Positions 9,823-18,332 of a DNA stretch of 64,000 nt are shown here, one piece after another. The notes beneath the pieces are model-generated. The model searched no databases. It worked only from the letters and a program-made list of their open reading frames with translations, and was not told where the DNA came from. Location: contig UQLW01000006.1 of NCBI GenBank assembly GCA_900542005.1, forward strand, positions 41,693-105,692. The letters are read 5' to 3'. Numbering within the stretch: position 1 is the stretch's first letter; each line of letters opens with the position of its first letter. The position numbers and the translations under genes were made by a program. The stretch is from an uncultured Eubacteriales bacterium. GTDB lineage: Bacteria; Bacillota; Clostridia; Christensenellales; UMGS416.

Positions 9823-10299
9823 ATGAGAAAGAGCTTTATCCCATCGCGCCGCAGCGATATGGTCTTTGTCCTGCTGCTGTTGTGCGTTTTCTCCATGATC
9901 TGCCTGCTGCTGGTCACGGTTTCCAGCGGGCTCTACCAGCATACGGCCCAGGCTGCCGCCGATGATGACGCGCTCCGCACCGGCCTGCTTTATGTCGCCA
10001 ATAAGACGCGCCACGTCTCCCCCGGGGAGGTCTATGTGCTCGATGACCCCAGGGCGGGAGCCGTACTGGTGCTGGGCAGCCAGGAGCCAGCCTATAAAAC
10101 GCTGATCTATTACCACGATGGCGCCCTCCGGGAGCTTTATCAGGATCCCCTGCAGCCCCTGCAGCTGGATGCCGGCGCCAGCATCGTTGCCGCCGCCGGC
10201 TTTGAACTCCAGTACAGTCCGCCGCTGCTTACCCTGCGCTTAACCACCCAAAGCGGCGAGTCCGCCTCGCTTATGCTGCATGTGGGAGGGACGCCATGA
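9823..10299 (+). CDS. DUF4860-type pseudopilin-like protein
   Basis: This 158-residue protein has a basic N-terminus, a transmembrane helix at about 13-35 (VFVLLLLCVFSMICLLLV) and an extracytoplasmic beta-rich domain. The pattern (RRSDMVFVLLLLCVFS near the start, then RTGLLYVANKTRH) matches what I know of DUF4860 proteins, which travel with GspF/PilT-like genes in Clostridia. It lies 24 bases after the preceding gene and overlaps the next start by ATGA. It is probably a minor pseudopilin. No prepilin peptidase motif is seen. Confidence 0.68.
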   Translation: MRKSFIPSRRSDMVFVLLLLCVFSMICLLLVTVSSGLYQHTAQAAADDDALRTGLLYVANKTRHVSPGEVYVLDDPRAGAVLVLGSQEPAYKTLIYYHDGALRELYQDPLQPLQLDAGASIVAAAGFELQYSPPLLTLRLTTQSGESASLMLHVGGTP

Positions 10300-10733
10300 A
10301 CCGCCGCCTCCGCTCCCCCAGCGCCATGGTGCTGATGGAATTCTGCCTGTCCTTCCTCATCTTCTGCCTGTGCGTGGCGGTCATCGTACAGGTGCTGGCC
10401 CAAGGGCTGCTGCTGGCTCAGCGCAGCCAGGACAGCACCCGCGCCTGCCTCGCCGCCCAAAGCCTGGCGGAAGCCTTCAAGGCCTCCGGCGGCACGGCGC
10501 AGGACGCGGAGGCCTGCTGGGGCGCGCCTCAGCAGGACGGCCTTTACCGGGTCTATTATGACGCCGGCTGGAATCCCTCCGATGCCGGTTCGGCGCCCTA
10601 CTGCGCGCAGATTTCCCTAGAGCAGCACAGCGGCCTGGCTACCCTAAAGATCACGGTAACGGGGCGGGACGGCGAGCTTTTCCGGTTGAATGCCAGCGAG
10701 TATTTCGACATTCGTCGAGGTGATGGTCCATGA
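10296..10733 (+). CDS. Pseudopilin-like membrane protein
   Basis: This 145-residue protein overlaps the upstream stop by four bases (ATGA), indicating translational coupling. It has a short N-terminus, a transmembrane helix at about 10-33 (MVLMEFCLSFLIFCLCVAVIV) containing a Glu near position 15 as in many minor pilins, and an extracytoplasmic domain. The glutamate inside an N-terminal hydrophobic helix is the main pilin-like sign; the preceding residues do not form a clear G/A-FxxxE processing site. It is probably a minor pseudopilin of the same apparatus. Confidence 0.6.
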   Translation: MNRRLRSPSAMVLMEFCLSFLIFCLCVAVIVQVLAQGLLLAQRSQDSTRACLAAQSLAEAFKASGGTAQDAEACWGAPQQDGLYRVYYDAGWNPSDAGSAPYCAQISLEQHSGLATLKITVTGRDGELFRLNASEYFDIRRGDGP

Positions 10734-11230
10734 AGGAACAGTTTCAGCACAGCGCGCCCGCAGGCATCGGCGGCATCACCATCGCAATGGTTTTCGTGGT
10801 GCTCTGCCTGACGCTTTTTTCGCTGCTTTCTCTCTCCACTGCGCGGGCCCAATGGGCTCTGACCCAGCGCAGCCTGGACGCGGTGGAGCGTTACTACAGC
10901 GCTGACAGCCAGGCCCAGCGTCAGCTGGCGCTGCTTCATCAGCGGCTGCAGGCGCTGCCCGCCGGGGACCAATACCTGGAGCAAGCCGCAGAGGCGCTCT
11001 CCGATCTGGAGGGGCTTAGCCTGGAGCAAACCAGCGCCGGCCTTGCCATCCTGGCCAGCTATCCTGCCCAGGGGGAGCTGACCCTGGACATGGAGCTGCT
11101 GCTCACCGCACAGGGCCGCCTCACCCTGACCCGCTACGCCCTGAGCGATACCGCCCAGGGAGGGCTTCAGGAGCCCCTGAACGTATGGCAGAACCCAACG
11201 CCGGCAAATGACGAAGGAAAGGAGCCGTAA
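10730..11230 (+). CDS. Membrane-anchored pilus-operon protein of unknown function
   Basis: This 166-residue protein overlaps the upstream gene by ATGA. It has an N-terminal hydrophobic helix at about 15-38 (GGITIAMVFVVLCLTLFSLL), then a coiled-coil-prone stretch (about 45-95: DAVERYYSADSQAQRQLALLHQRL) and a short beta-rich end. The layout suggests a PilX-like or assembly component whose helix sits in the membrane. I do not recognise a named family. The ATPase gene starts eight bases after its stop. Confidence 0.6.
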   Translation: MKEQFQHSAPAGIGGITIAMVFVVLCLTLFSLLSLSTARAQWALTQRSLDAVERYYSADSQAQRQLALLHQRLQALPAGDQYLEQAAEALSDLEGLSLEQTSAGLAILASYPAQGELTLDMELLLTAQGRLTLTRYALSDTAQGGLQEPLNVWQNPTPANDEGKEP

Positions 11231-11238
11231 CCCACCGC

Positions 11239-12306
11239 ATGGATATTACCGCGATTCTTGAATCCGCCGTGAAGCAGAGCGCTTCCGATATCTTTATCAT
11301 CTCAAACCTGCCCGTATCCTTCAAAATCGACGGCGTTGTAACGCCCCAGGGCGGGCAGCGGCTGACGCCGGACGATACGGAGCAGATGCTGCGCACCATC
11401 TACGGCCTGCAAAAAAACCGCAGCTACGAAAGCTTCCTGGAGCAGGGGGACGATGATTTCTCCTTTTCGCTCAGCGGCGTGGGCCGTTTCCGTGTCAACG
11501 CCTACCGCCAGCGGAATACGCTGGCGGCCGTTATCCGCACCGTGCTGTTCACCCTGCCCGACCCCAAGGAGCTGGGCATTCCGCCCCAGGTGATCGACAT
11601 TGCCCGCAAGGGCAAGGGGCTGGCCCTGGTCACCGGCGTGGCCGGCTGCGGAAAATCGACCACCCTGGCCTGCATCATCGACGCCATCAATGCCAGCCGG
11701 AGCTGCCATATCATCACCCTGGAGGATCCTGTGGAGTTTATCCACCGCCATAACAGGGCCATCGTCAGCCAGCGGGAAATCTTTTCCGATACGGCCAGCT
11801 ATGTCACAGCCCTGCGGGCCGCCCTCAGGCAGTCGCCGGACGTGATCCTGCTGGGCGAGATGCGCGACTATGAAACCATCAACATCGCCATGACGGCTGC
11901 CGAAACCGGCCAGCTGGTGCTCTCCAGCCTGCATACCATCGGCGCCGCCAAAACGATTGACCGCATCATCGACGTATTCCCCGCCCTGCAGCAGCGGCAG
12001 ATCCGCGTCCAGCTCTCCCTGGTGCTGCAGACCGTCGTATCGCAGCAGCTGCTCCCCTCGGTGGACGGCGGCCTCGTCCCCGCCTTTGAAATCATGAACG
12101 TTACGCCGGCAATCCGCAACATGATCCGCGAGGAAAAGGTGCATCAGATCGACGGCGCCATCATGAGCGGCCAGCAGGACGGGATGGTTACCATGGACGC
12201 CAGCATCCTGGGGCTGTACCGCGCCGGCCGCATCAGCGCGGAAACCGCGCTGAACTATTCCACCCATTATGACGACATGGCCCGCCGCATACAGGGCCTG
12301 CGGTAA
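11239..12306 (+). CDS. PilT/GspE-family motor ATPase
   Basis: This 355-residue cytoplasmic hexameric ATPase is predicted to power pilus extension or retraction. It has an N-terminal PAS-like N1 domain (about 1-100, with SASDIFI and FSLSGVGRFRVNAY), Walker A GVAGCGKST with Lys139, Asp box TLEDPVEF, Walker B LLGEMRD and His box LSSLHT. The length and the lack of a PilB-type N-terminal extension or tetracysteine zinc site fit PilT more than PilB. It is the last gene of the operon and is followed by a strong terminator. No second ATPase, major pilin or prepilin peptidase is encoded nearby, so either this enzyme does both jobs or partners lie elsewhere. Confidence 0.88.
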   Translation: MDITAILESAVKQSASDIFIISNLPVSFKIDGVVTPQGGQRLTPDDTEQMLRTIYGLQKNRSYESFLEQGDDDFSFSLSGVGRFRVNAYRQRNTLAAVIRTVLFTLPDPKELGIPPQVIDIARKGKGLALVTGVAGCGKSTTLACIIDAINASRSCHIITLEDPVEFIHRHNRAIVSQREIFSDTASYVTALRAALRQSPDVILLGEMRDYETINIAMTAAETGQLVLSSLHTIGAAKTIDRIIDVFPALQQRQIRVQLSLVLQTVVSQQLLPSVDGGLVPAFEIMNVTPAIRNMIREEKVHQIDGAIMSGQQDGMVTMDASILGLYRAGRISAETALNYSTHYDDMARRIQGLR

Positions 12307-12317
12307 GCCGCGCAGAG

Positions 12318-12344
12318 CGCGCGCCGGAGGGCGCGCGTTTTTTT
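12318..12344 (+). terminator. Intrinsic terminator of the pilus-like operon
   Basis: A perfect 8-bp GC stem (CGCGCGCC/GGCGCGCG, loop GGAG) is followed by seven T residues, 12 bases after the ATPase stop codon. Confidence 0.9.
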
Positions 12345-12477
12345 CTTGCCATCCCATTGCAGGCCGGTCGAAAAAAAGGTAAAATGATGATGAGTTTTTG
12401 TGAAAACTGCGTAAAGAAAAATACCGCTTCGGCGGCCAGAATATATCGACAACGCAAATAGGAAGAAGGAGTCACCC

Positions 12478-13533
12478 ATGGCGAGTATTTCTTTGCCGGA
12501 ATTTCTCCAGCAAATGGTTTCCAACCCGGCCTTTGCCATCACCGTGCTGCTGACGCTGGGCGTCATCCTGGTCAATGGCTGGACCGACGCGCCCAACGCC
12601 ATCGCCACCTGCGTATCCACCCGCTCCATCAGCGCCCGGGGCGCCATCCTCATGGCCGCCGTTTTTAACTTTCTGGGCGTGCTGGTGATGACCCTGGTAA
12701 ACGCAACCGTTGCCGAAACCATCTACAACATGGTGGATTTCGGCGGCGATACCCATCAGGCGCTGATCGCCCTGTGCGCCGCGCTTTTCGCCATCGTCAC
12801 CTGGGCCACCGCAGCCTGGAAGTTCGGGATCCCCACCAGCGAAAGCCACGCGCTGATCGCCGGTATTTCCGGCGCGGCCATCGCCCTGCACAGCGGCCTT
12901 TCCGGCATTAACGGCGGCGAATGGATCAAAGTCATTTACGGCCTGGCGCTTTCCACGGTGCTGGGCTTTAGCATGGGCTGGATTACGGTAAAGCTGACCG
13001 AGGTGATCTGCCGGCGTATGGACCGCCGCAAAACCCAGGGCTTTTTTCAAGGCGCACAGATTGCCGGCGGCGCGGCTATGGCCTTTATGCATGGCGCCCA
13101 GGACGGCCAGAAATTCATGGGCGTCTTTTTATTGGGCTGCTTCCTGGCCCAGGGCCAGGGGAGTGTCACCAATTTCCAGATCCCGGTCTGGCTGATGGTG
13201 CTTTGTTCGCTGGTTATGGCGCTGGGTACCTCCATCGGCGGCTACCGCATCATCAAGGCGGTAGGTATGGACATGGTCAAGCTGGAGAAGTACCAGGGCT
13301 TCTCCGCTGACCTGGCCGGCGCCGGCTGCCTGCTTGTTTCCTCGCTCACCGGTATCCCCGTCAGCACGACCCACACCAAAACCACGGCCATCATGGGCGT
13401 CGGCGCGGCCAAGCGCCTTTCCTCCGTCAACTGGGGCGTCGTGAAGGAAATGGTGTGGACCTGGGTGCTGACCTTCCCCGGCTGCGGCCTGATCGGATTT
13501 TTGATGGCCAAGCTGTTCATGTGGATCTTTTAG
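12478..13533 (+). CDS. pit: Inorganic phosphate transporter, PiT family
   Basis: This 351-residue polytopic membrane protein imports phosphate by cation symport. The two inverted PiT signature repeats are present: NGWTDAPNAIAT near residue 33 and HGAQDGQK near residue 202. About ten hydrophobic segments are visible. AAGAAGGAG lies upstream of the ATG. The DUF47 gene follows after 27 bases, the common Pit/PhoU-like pairing. The 12345-12477 gap holds no gene and I see no convincing promoter boxes in it. Confidence 0.93.
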   Translation: MASISLPEFLQQMVSNPAFAITVLLTLGVILVNGWTDAPNAIATCVSTRSISARGAILMAAVFNFLGVLVMTLVNATVAETIYNMVDFGGDTHQALIALCAALFAIVTWATAAWKFGIPTSESHALIAGISGAAIALHSGLSGINGGEWIKVIYGLALSTVLGFSMGWITVKLTEVICRRMDRRKTQGFFQGAQIAGGAAMAFMHGAQDGQKFMGVFLLGCFLAQGQGSVTNFQIPVWLMVLCSLVMALGTSIGGYRIIKAVGMDMVKLEKYQGFSADLAGAGCLLVSSLTGIPVSTTHTKTTAIMGVGAAKRLSSVNWGVVKEMVWTWVLTFPGCGLIGFLMAKLFMWIF

Positions 13534-13560
13534 CCCACGAAACGGAAAGGATGGAACACT

Positions 13561-14184
13561 ATGCCTCGCAAGAATGACTTTGATTATTTTGACTGCTTTG
13601 TCTCCATGGTTGACCACTGCTGCTCTGCCGCCGGCCTGCTGGCCGACTGCCTTGAGCACTATAACCCCGACGTACTCTCGCAGAAGATCGTGGAGATGCA
13701 CAGCATTGAGCACGCCGCCGACCTCATCAAGCACGACCTGTTGGAGCACCTGGCCCGGGAATTTATCTCGCCCATTGAGCGGGAGGATATCCTGACCCTG
13801 TCCCAGCATATTGACGACGTGACCGACGCCATTGAGGATGTGCTGCTTCGGATGTATATGTTCCGCATCCATACGCTGCGGCCTCAAACCCTTGAGTTCA
13901 GCCAGCTTATCGTGAAATGCTGCGCCTCTATGAAAAAGATGATGGAGGAATTCAAGCACTTCCGCAAATCCAACTCCATCAAGGACCATGTGGTGGAGAT
14001 CAACCGCCTCGAGGAAGTGGGCGACCATCTCTATACCGAGGCCATGCACAGCCTTTTCGAGCCGGGCAACGATCCCTTGCAGGTTATGGCCTGGGTGGAG
14101 GCCTTCGACCATCTGGAGATCTGCTGCGACGCCTGCGAGGATGTCGCCGATGTGGTTGAAAGCGTAATCATGAAGAATTCCTAA
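13561..14184 (+). CDS. DUF47 family (PhoU-like) phosphate transport accessory protein
   Basis: This 207-residue, all-helical cytoplasmic protein belongs to the DUF47/PhoU-like family that pairs with PiT transporters and is thought to regulate them. Helical repeats with acidic metal-ligand positions are visible (SIEHAADLIKHDLLEHL, LSQHIDDVTDAIEDV, RLEEVGDHLYTEAM). It is co-transcribed with the PiT gene and followed by a bidirectional terminator. Confidence 0.9.
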   Translation: MPRKNDFDYFDCFVSMVDHCCSAAGLLADCLEHYNPDVLSQKIVEMHSIEHAADLIKHDLLEHLAREFISPIEREDILTLSQHIDDVTDAIEDVLLRMYMFRIHTLRPQTLEFSQLIVKCCASMKKMMEEFKHFRKSNSIKDHVVEINRLEEVGDHLYTEAMHSLFEPGNDPLQVMAWVEAFDHLEICCDACEDVADVVESVIMKNS

Positions 14185-14221
14185 GGAAGCCCGTCATCCA
14201 TTGGGAAAATCGTATAAATTG

Positions 14222-14252
14222 AAAACGTGCCGTCATTTTTTCGGCACGTTTT
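14222..14252. terminator. Bidirectional terminator between DUF47 and hsdS
   Basis: An 11-bp perfect stem (AAAACGTGCCG/CGGCACGTTTT) with A and T tracts on its two sides. It can serve both the + strand DUF47 gene and the - strand hsdS gene. Confidence 0.85.
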
Positions 14253-14309
14253 TATGCGTTTGCAATTGCCAATGCGATCCGAATTCAATCGTTGTTAGCC
14301 TATTGCCTA

Positions 14310-15488
14310 TTATCCAAAGAATTGCTGCATGAGCGACTTCTTCAGCGTTTCCAGCTTTTCAAGGCTCCGCTTTACCGCTAATTTTGATTTGTCGGTCTGT
14401 TCGACGAAGGCTGCGAATTGCTCCTGTATATACATTGGCGGCAAATTTATTGGCATTGCCTTAACATAGGATACTGCAGCAATGTTCTGTATGCCACTGC
14501 CCTTTGTTTCAAGATTGCCAATGGTCTCTTGCATATACGCCAAAAATACAATAGGCAGTATTCTTTCATTGAGCGTAAACTTGCAAAGTGCTTGATTTAT
14601 TATGCCTCTTTCGCAATTTGCAGGAAGCTGATATAGTTCTCCCATTGTGCCAGAGCAACTCATAAGAATATCGCCAGCGCAGCACTCAAATCTGCGCAAT
14701 TCACTATATTTTTCAGCCGTCACATAATAAGTTCCGATAGTTGCCGATTTTTGTATTGCATGCTTCTGCTCGTAAACTTTGTATGTGGTCTCATTCGGCG
14801 CAACGAAATATTCTTTTTTTAACGCACTACCAAATGGGCCTCTTACGATGGATGAACAGACATCATTGATAGTGATGCGTTCCCAGCCATATGGATTAGT
14901 TTCTGGATCACCGAACAGTTCGATAAATCGGGATTTCACGAGTTGATCTATAAGTCGGATTTGCTCCTTACGCAGTGTTATTACAGAGTCTACTGCGGCG
15001 AGATTCTTTACGATTTTATCCTGTTTCTCACTTGAAACGAGCGGTATCTGTATATCCGCTATATTTTTCAGCGATAAATTCAGCTGTGCCACGCCTTGTT
15101 TCTGCTTCTTTGACTGTTCCTCAACCGCCTGTGATTGCAGAGCATATAACGCAAATCGCAAGTTGATAACATTTTGTGGAATACGAATTATGGCCAACGC
15201 TTGATTTGTATTCGCTGGCAGTATGCTTCTCGGTACAATGGCTGTCCTGCCAATAGCTCCCGCTATCGAAAAAAGTATATCATTTTCTTCCAGTTGCGAG
15301 CGCTTAAGTTTCTTATCGCACGCATCAGTAATATGAGCGAATTTATCTGGCAAAAATTCACCATTCTCATCGATGCTTTCGATTTTTACAAAGTTAACGC
15401 CAGTATCAACGAAGGAAAATCCAATAGTAGTGGGCGTCGTCCCCTTTGTGATCAGTGTGGCAATATCGCCTAATCTAATCTTCTTCAT
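14310..15488 (-). CDS. hsdS: Type I restriction-modification specificity subunit (HsdS), orphan
   Basis: This protein of about 392 residues directs DNA recognition in type I restriction-modification complexes. The start is the ATG at 15488 (MKKIRLGDIATL) with GGAGGTGGCAGT before it. Two target-recognition domains are separated by a conserved helical spacer (LNLSLKNIADIQIPL, then EKQDKIVKNLAAVD ... LVKSRFIELFGDP) that recurs at the C-terminus (IAAVSYVKAMPINLPP ... LEKLETLKKSLMQQFFG). The gene is visibly AT-richer than its neighbours, and no hsdM or hsdR lies beside it; the flanks are phosphate transport and the radical-enzyme operon. It is therefore an orphan or relocated subunit, probably horizontally acquired. 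Confidence 0.92.
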   Translation of the reverse strand: MKKIRLGDIATLITKGTTPTTIGFSFVDTGVNFVKIESIDENGEFLPDKFAHITDACDKKLKRSQLEENDILFSIAGAIGRTAIVPRSILPANTNQALAIIRIPQNVINLRFALYALQSQAVEEQSKKQKQGVAQLNLSLKNIADIQIPLVSSEKQDKIVKNLAAVDSVITLRKEQIRLIDQLVKSRFIELFGDPETNPYGWERITINDVCSSIVRGPFGSALKKEYFVAPNETTYKVYEQKHAIQKSATIGTYYVTAEKYSELRRFECCAGDILMSCSGTMGELYQLPANCERGIINQALCKFTLNERILPIVFLAYMQETIGNLETKGSGIQNIAAVSYVKAMPINLPPMYIQEQFAAFVEQTDKSKLAVKRSLEKLETLKKSLMQQFFG

Positions 15489-15542
15489 ACTGCCACCTCC
15501 ATTTCGCCGCAAAGTATACCAACCCCGCACCCCTATACGAAA

Positions 15543-15570
15543 AGTATATGGATCCAGTCAAAAAAGTCAA
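15543..15570 (-). promoter_or_regulatory. Candidate sigma-A promoter of hsdS
   Basis: On the minus strand, TTGACT (15565-15570) and TATACT (15543-15548) are 16 bases apart and about 55 bases upstream of the hsdS start. Both boxes match consensus at five of six positions. Confidence 0.7.
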
Positions 15571-15584
15571 TCATCCTACATAAA

Positions 15585-15621
15585 GGGCCCCTCGAAGGTT
15601 TCTCCTCCCTTCGAGGGGCCC
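15585..15621 (-). terminator. Terminator hairpin after the radical-enzyme operon
   Basis: A perfect 14-bp inverted repeat (GGGCCCCTCGAAGG and its complement, 9-base loop) lies 50 bases past the stop of the dehydrogenase-acetyltransferase fusion. On the minus strand only a short T run follows, so it may be leaky. It insulates the operon from hsdS. Confidence 0.7.
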
Positions 15622-15670
15622 GTGTATTTGATCCCGAGCCGCCTGCCGCCGCGCTTCTATCGCGCTTATC

Positions 15671-17563
15671 CTACTCTTCCACCGTCCAGCGGCACACCCG
15701 CGGCCGCACCGGGCAGCGGCTGCAGGGCGGGTTTCCTGCCAGCCCCTCCCGCAGGGGCCGGGCGATGACCTCGTAACCTTCGGAAAGCTTATAGAGCGTC
15801 ACATCGGCGTCGCCAATGCGGGCACGCCGGTCAACGCCTGCCATCAGGGGCGCATAGAGCGCCCCGTCGTCGATGGGACAGCGCCCGCCCCGCCAGGACC
15901 AGGTATGGGCCGTGGTCTCCGTGCCGTCGGCCAGCCGCACCGGATATACCTCGCCCCGCAGGCGCAGGCAGGGCGCGCCCTCGCAGGTCTCCACATAATG
16001 GTGGAAGGTATTGCGGGTGTATCCTACGCCCAGAAGCAGGCAGTATCCCCCGTCCTCCATCAGCCGTCCCAGCGGCGAATCCGGGCCCATCGCCGAGGTT
16101 TTCTGGTGATCCTCCGTATAACGCCGGGCATCCTTTCCCCAGGCGGCGAAGGGGTGGGTCGGGTTGACGCTGCGCTCCACGCCGGGCCTGCGCCAGAAGG
16201 TGTCCGGAATGATCCCGTTGATGGTGGGCGTATGGGCGACGTCATAGACCTCGCCCTGCTCATAGGGCGCCTCATGGTTAAAGGAGGGCATGACCAGGGT
16301 CCCTTCCGGCGTAATCAGCTCCATCAGCGCGTCTACAACCGTACCGGCGCCGCCTTCCACATGTCCAAAGCTCTTCAGGGAGGAATGCACCATGACTTTC
16401 ATGCCCGGGCCCACGCCCAGGCTGCGCAGGCCTTCCTTGAGCGCTTCCTTGGTCAGGCGGGCGGGCTCGCCCTTGAGCAGCGTTTTCACATTGCGCCCGG
16501 CCGCTGCATCGGCCAGCGCCTCGTTTACCTGCTCCAGGTCATAGCAGGCGGCCAGCCCCTCGATGGTCCCATGCAGTTGAGGGTTCGCCTCCATAAAGGC
16601 CAGGTACCGCGCAACATCCCGGCTATTGTATTGGGCAGAGCCGAAAATTTGCAGCGCCTTGAGGGTAATCAGCTGCGGCTCCACCGCTACAGGCCCGGCG
16701 TTGGAATACTGGCCGGGCACCAGGTAAACGCCCCGGGGGCGCAGCCAGGCCAGCCCCTGGGGGAAGGCTTCCGGCCTTCCGGATGCCTCCACCGCCAAAT
16801 CGGCTCCCATCCCATCGGAGAGGGCCATGATCCGCTCCCTTACGCCGTCCTCCCCCAGCGCCTCCAGGGAAAGCACCTCGGCCGCTCCCAGCCGCCGGGC
16901 CGTCTCCGCCCGCTCAGGCTTCTCCCTGGCCGTTACCAGAATGACCTGCTCCACGCCCAGGGCCGCCAGCGCCATCACGGCGAAGGCGCCCACCGGCCCC
17001 ATGCCCTGCACCACGGCCGTCCGGATGGAGGCCAATGGGATTTGGGCCCGCTCCGCCAGCGACAGGGCCTGGAATACCGTGGGCCCCGCGCAGGCGAACA
17101 CCGCCGCCGCCTTCAGCGGCACCCGCTCAGGGATCCGGATCAGATTCTCCACCGGGGAATCGTTAGCCTGTCCATAGCCGCCGAAGAAATGCGGCGGCTC
17201 ATCCGGATTGCGCACATAGGTGACGACGAAGTTCAGGCAATCAGCCTCGTCGCCCTGGGCGCAAAGCTTGCAGCAGCCGCAGGGCGACGCCACATTGACG
17301 ATCACGCCATCGCCCTCTTTCAGCCCTGTCCGCGCCGCGTCAGCCTCGCTGATCGCGTCAATGCGCCCCACCATTTCGTGGCCCGGGATCACCGGCGTGG
17401 GGACCCCAATGCGTCCCTGCAGAATATGGATATCCGTGCCGCATACCCCGCTGAAGGCCATCTTCACCCGCGCCCGGCCGGGCTGGGGCTCCATCAGCTC
17501 ATATTCCCTTATCTCCAGGGGCGCGCCCACCCCCGTCATAACAGCCACTTTTGCCTTGCTCAT
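15671..17563 (-). CDS. Fusion of zinc-dependent alcohol dehydrogenase and AAC(3)-type N-acetyltransferase
   Basis: This 630-residue two-domain enzyme starts at the ATG at 17563 (MSKAKVAVM) with AAGGAGGATGAC before it. Residues 1-345 are a medium-chain zinc alcohol dehydrogenase: catalytic zinc motifs CGTD and GHE, the four-Cys structural zinc loop (PCGCCKLCAQGDEADC) and a Rossmann region (VVQGMGPVGAFAVMAL). Residues about 352-600 match the AAC(3) acyl-CoA transferase family (RLTKEALKEGLRSLG, VMVHSSLKSFG, NPTHPFAAWG, LLLGVGYTRNTFHHYVE). The join KTLLKGEPARLTKEAL contains no stop, start or ribosome site, so it is a genuine in-frame fusion. It lies ten bases after the activase gene and is the last of the operon. 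A metabolic, not antibiotic, substrate is likely: oxidation of an amino alcohol coupled to acetylation is conceivable but is inference. Confidence 0.82.
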   Translation of the reverse strand: MSKAKVAVMTGVGAPLEIREYELMEPQPGRARVKMAFSGVCGTDIHILQGRIGVPTPVIPGHEMVGRIDAISEADAARTGLKEGDGVIVNVASPCGCCKLCAQGDEADCLNFVVTYVRNPDEPPHFFGGYGQANDSPVENLIRIPERVPLKAAAVFACAGPTVFQALSLAERAQIPLASIRTAVVQGMGPVGAFAVMALAALGVEQVILVTAREKPERAETARRLGAAEVLSLEALGEDGVRERIMALSDGMGADLAVEASGRPEAFPQGLAWLRPRGVYLVPGQYSNAGPVAVEPQLITLKALQIFGSAQYNSRDVARYLAFMEANPQLHGTIEGLAACYDLEQVNEALADAAAGRNVKTLLKGEPARLTKEALKEGLRSLGVGPGMKVMVHSSLKSFGHVEGGAGTVVDALMELITPEGTLVMPSFNHEAPYEQGEVYDVAHTPTINGIIPDTFWRRPGVERSVNPTHPFAAWGKDARRYTEDHQKTSAMGPDSPLGRLMEDGGYCLLLGVGYTRNTFHHYVETCEGAPCLRLRGEVYPVRLADGTETTAHTWSWRGGRCPIDDGALYAPLMAGVDRRARIGDADVTLYKLSEGYEVIARPLREGLAGNPPCSRCPVRPRVCRWTVEE

Positions 17564-17573
17564 GTCATCCTCC

Positions 17574-18332
17574 TTATCCGTCCAGCGCCGCCTCCAGCCC
17601 CGCTTCCCGGAAGGGGGCCAGCAGCGCCGCCATCTGTTCCTTTTCCGGCGGTTCCACCGCCTCATAGGGATATCTCCGGCCCAAAGCCCGGTATTTGGAC
17701 GAGCCCATCCGGTGAAAGGGCAAGAGATTTACCCGCAATACGCCGGCGCCCCGCAGCAGCGCTGCCATGGCCGCCGCATCCTCCAGCCCAGCGTTATGTC
17801 CCGGGATGATGGGGATGCGGGCGGCCAGCGGCGCGCCCCGGCCTGCCAGGCGCGCCATATTGTCCAGCACGCGGGCCAGGCTGCCGCCCAGCCGGTCATA
17901 CGCCACCTGATCCGGCCCCTTCAGGTCCACATAGAACAGCTGAACCAGCGGCAGCAGCGGCTCAAAGGCCGCGAAAGGCACGTCGCCCGCCGTATCCACC
18001 GCCACAGCGATCCCGGCTGAAACGCACCGTTCGGCCAGCGCCGCGCAGAACGCCGCCTGCAGCAGCGGCTCGCCCCCGGAAAGGGTGACGCCGCCCCCGG
18101 AGGCGTCATAGAATGCCCGGTCCTCCTGAAGCCGCTCCATCAGCGGTTCCAGGCCGATTACCTCTCCCCACTGTCTGCCCCGGCAATCAATTTCCGGCTG
18201 CAGCGCCTGGGTTTCCGGGTTATGGCACCAGGGGCAGGCCAGGTTGCAGCCCTTGAAGAAGACCGTGCTGCGGATGCCCGGGCCGTCCCCGGTGGAAAAG
18301 CGCTGGATCTGGGTAATCAGCGCCTCCATCAT
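17574..18332 (-). CDS. Glycyl-radical enzyme activating protein (radical SAM)
   Basis: This 252-residue radical SAM enzyme uses a [4Fe-4S] cluster and S-adenosylmethionine to place the glycyl radical on its partner. The cluster motif is CxxxCxxC at Cys29, Cys33 and Cys36 (KGCNLACPWCHNPE), with a GGEP-type motif (LSGGEPLL). It lacks the eight-Cys ferredoxin insert common in activases of dehydratase-type glycyl radical enzymes, so it is closer in size to the pyruvate formate-lyase activase. Its ATG overlaps the stop of the radical enzyme gene (ATGATGG), so the two are translationally coupled. Confidence 0.9.
   Translation of the reverse strand: MMEALITQIQRFSTGDGPGIRSTVFFKGCNLACPWCHNPETQALQPEIDCRGRQWGEVIGLEPLMERLQEDRAFYDASGGGVTLSGGEPLLQAAFCAALAERCVSAGIAVAVDTAGDVPFAAFEPLLPLVQLFYVDLKGPDQVAYDRLGGSLARVLDNMARLAGRGAPLAARIPIIPGHNAGLEDAAAMAALLRGAGVLRVNLLPFHRMGSSKYRALGRRYPYEAVEPPEKEQMAALLAPFREAGLEAALDG

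Noticed and set aside
15671..16520. AAC(3)-type domain as an aminoglycoside resistance gene
   Set aside because: It is fused to a dehydrogenase in a metabolic operon, and many AAC(3)-fold proteins act on other amines. Resistance cannot be claimed from the fold.
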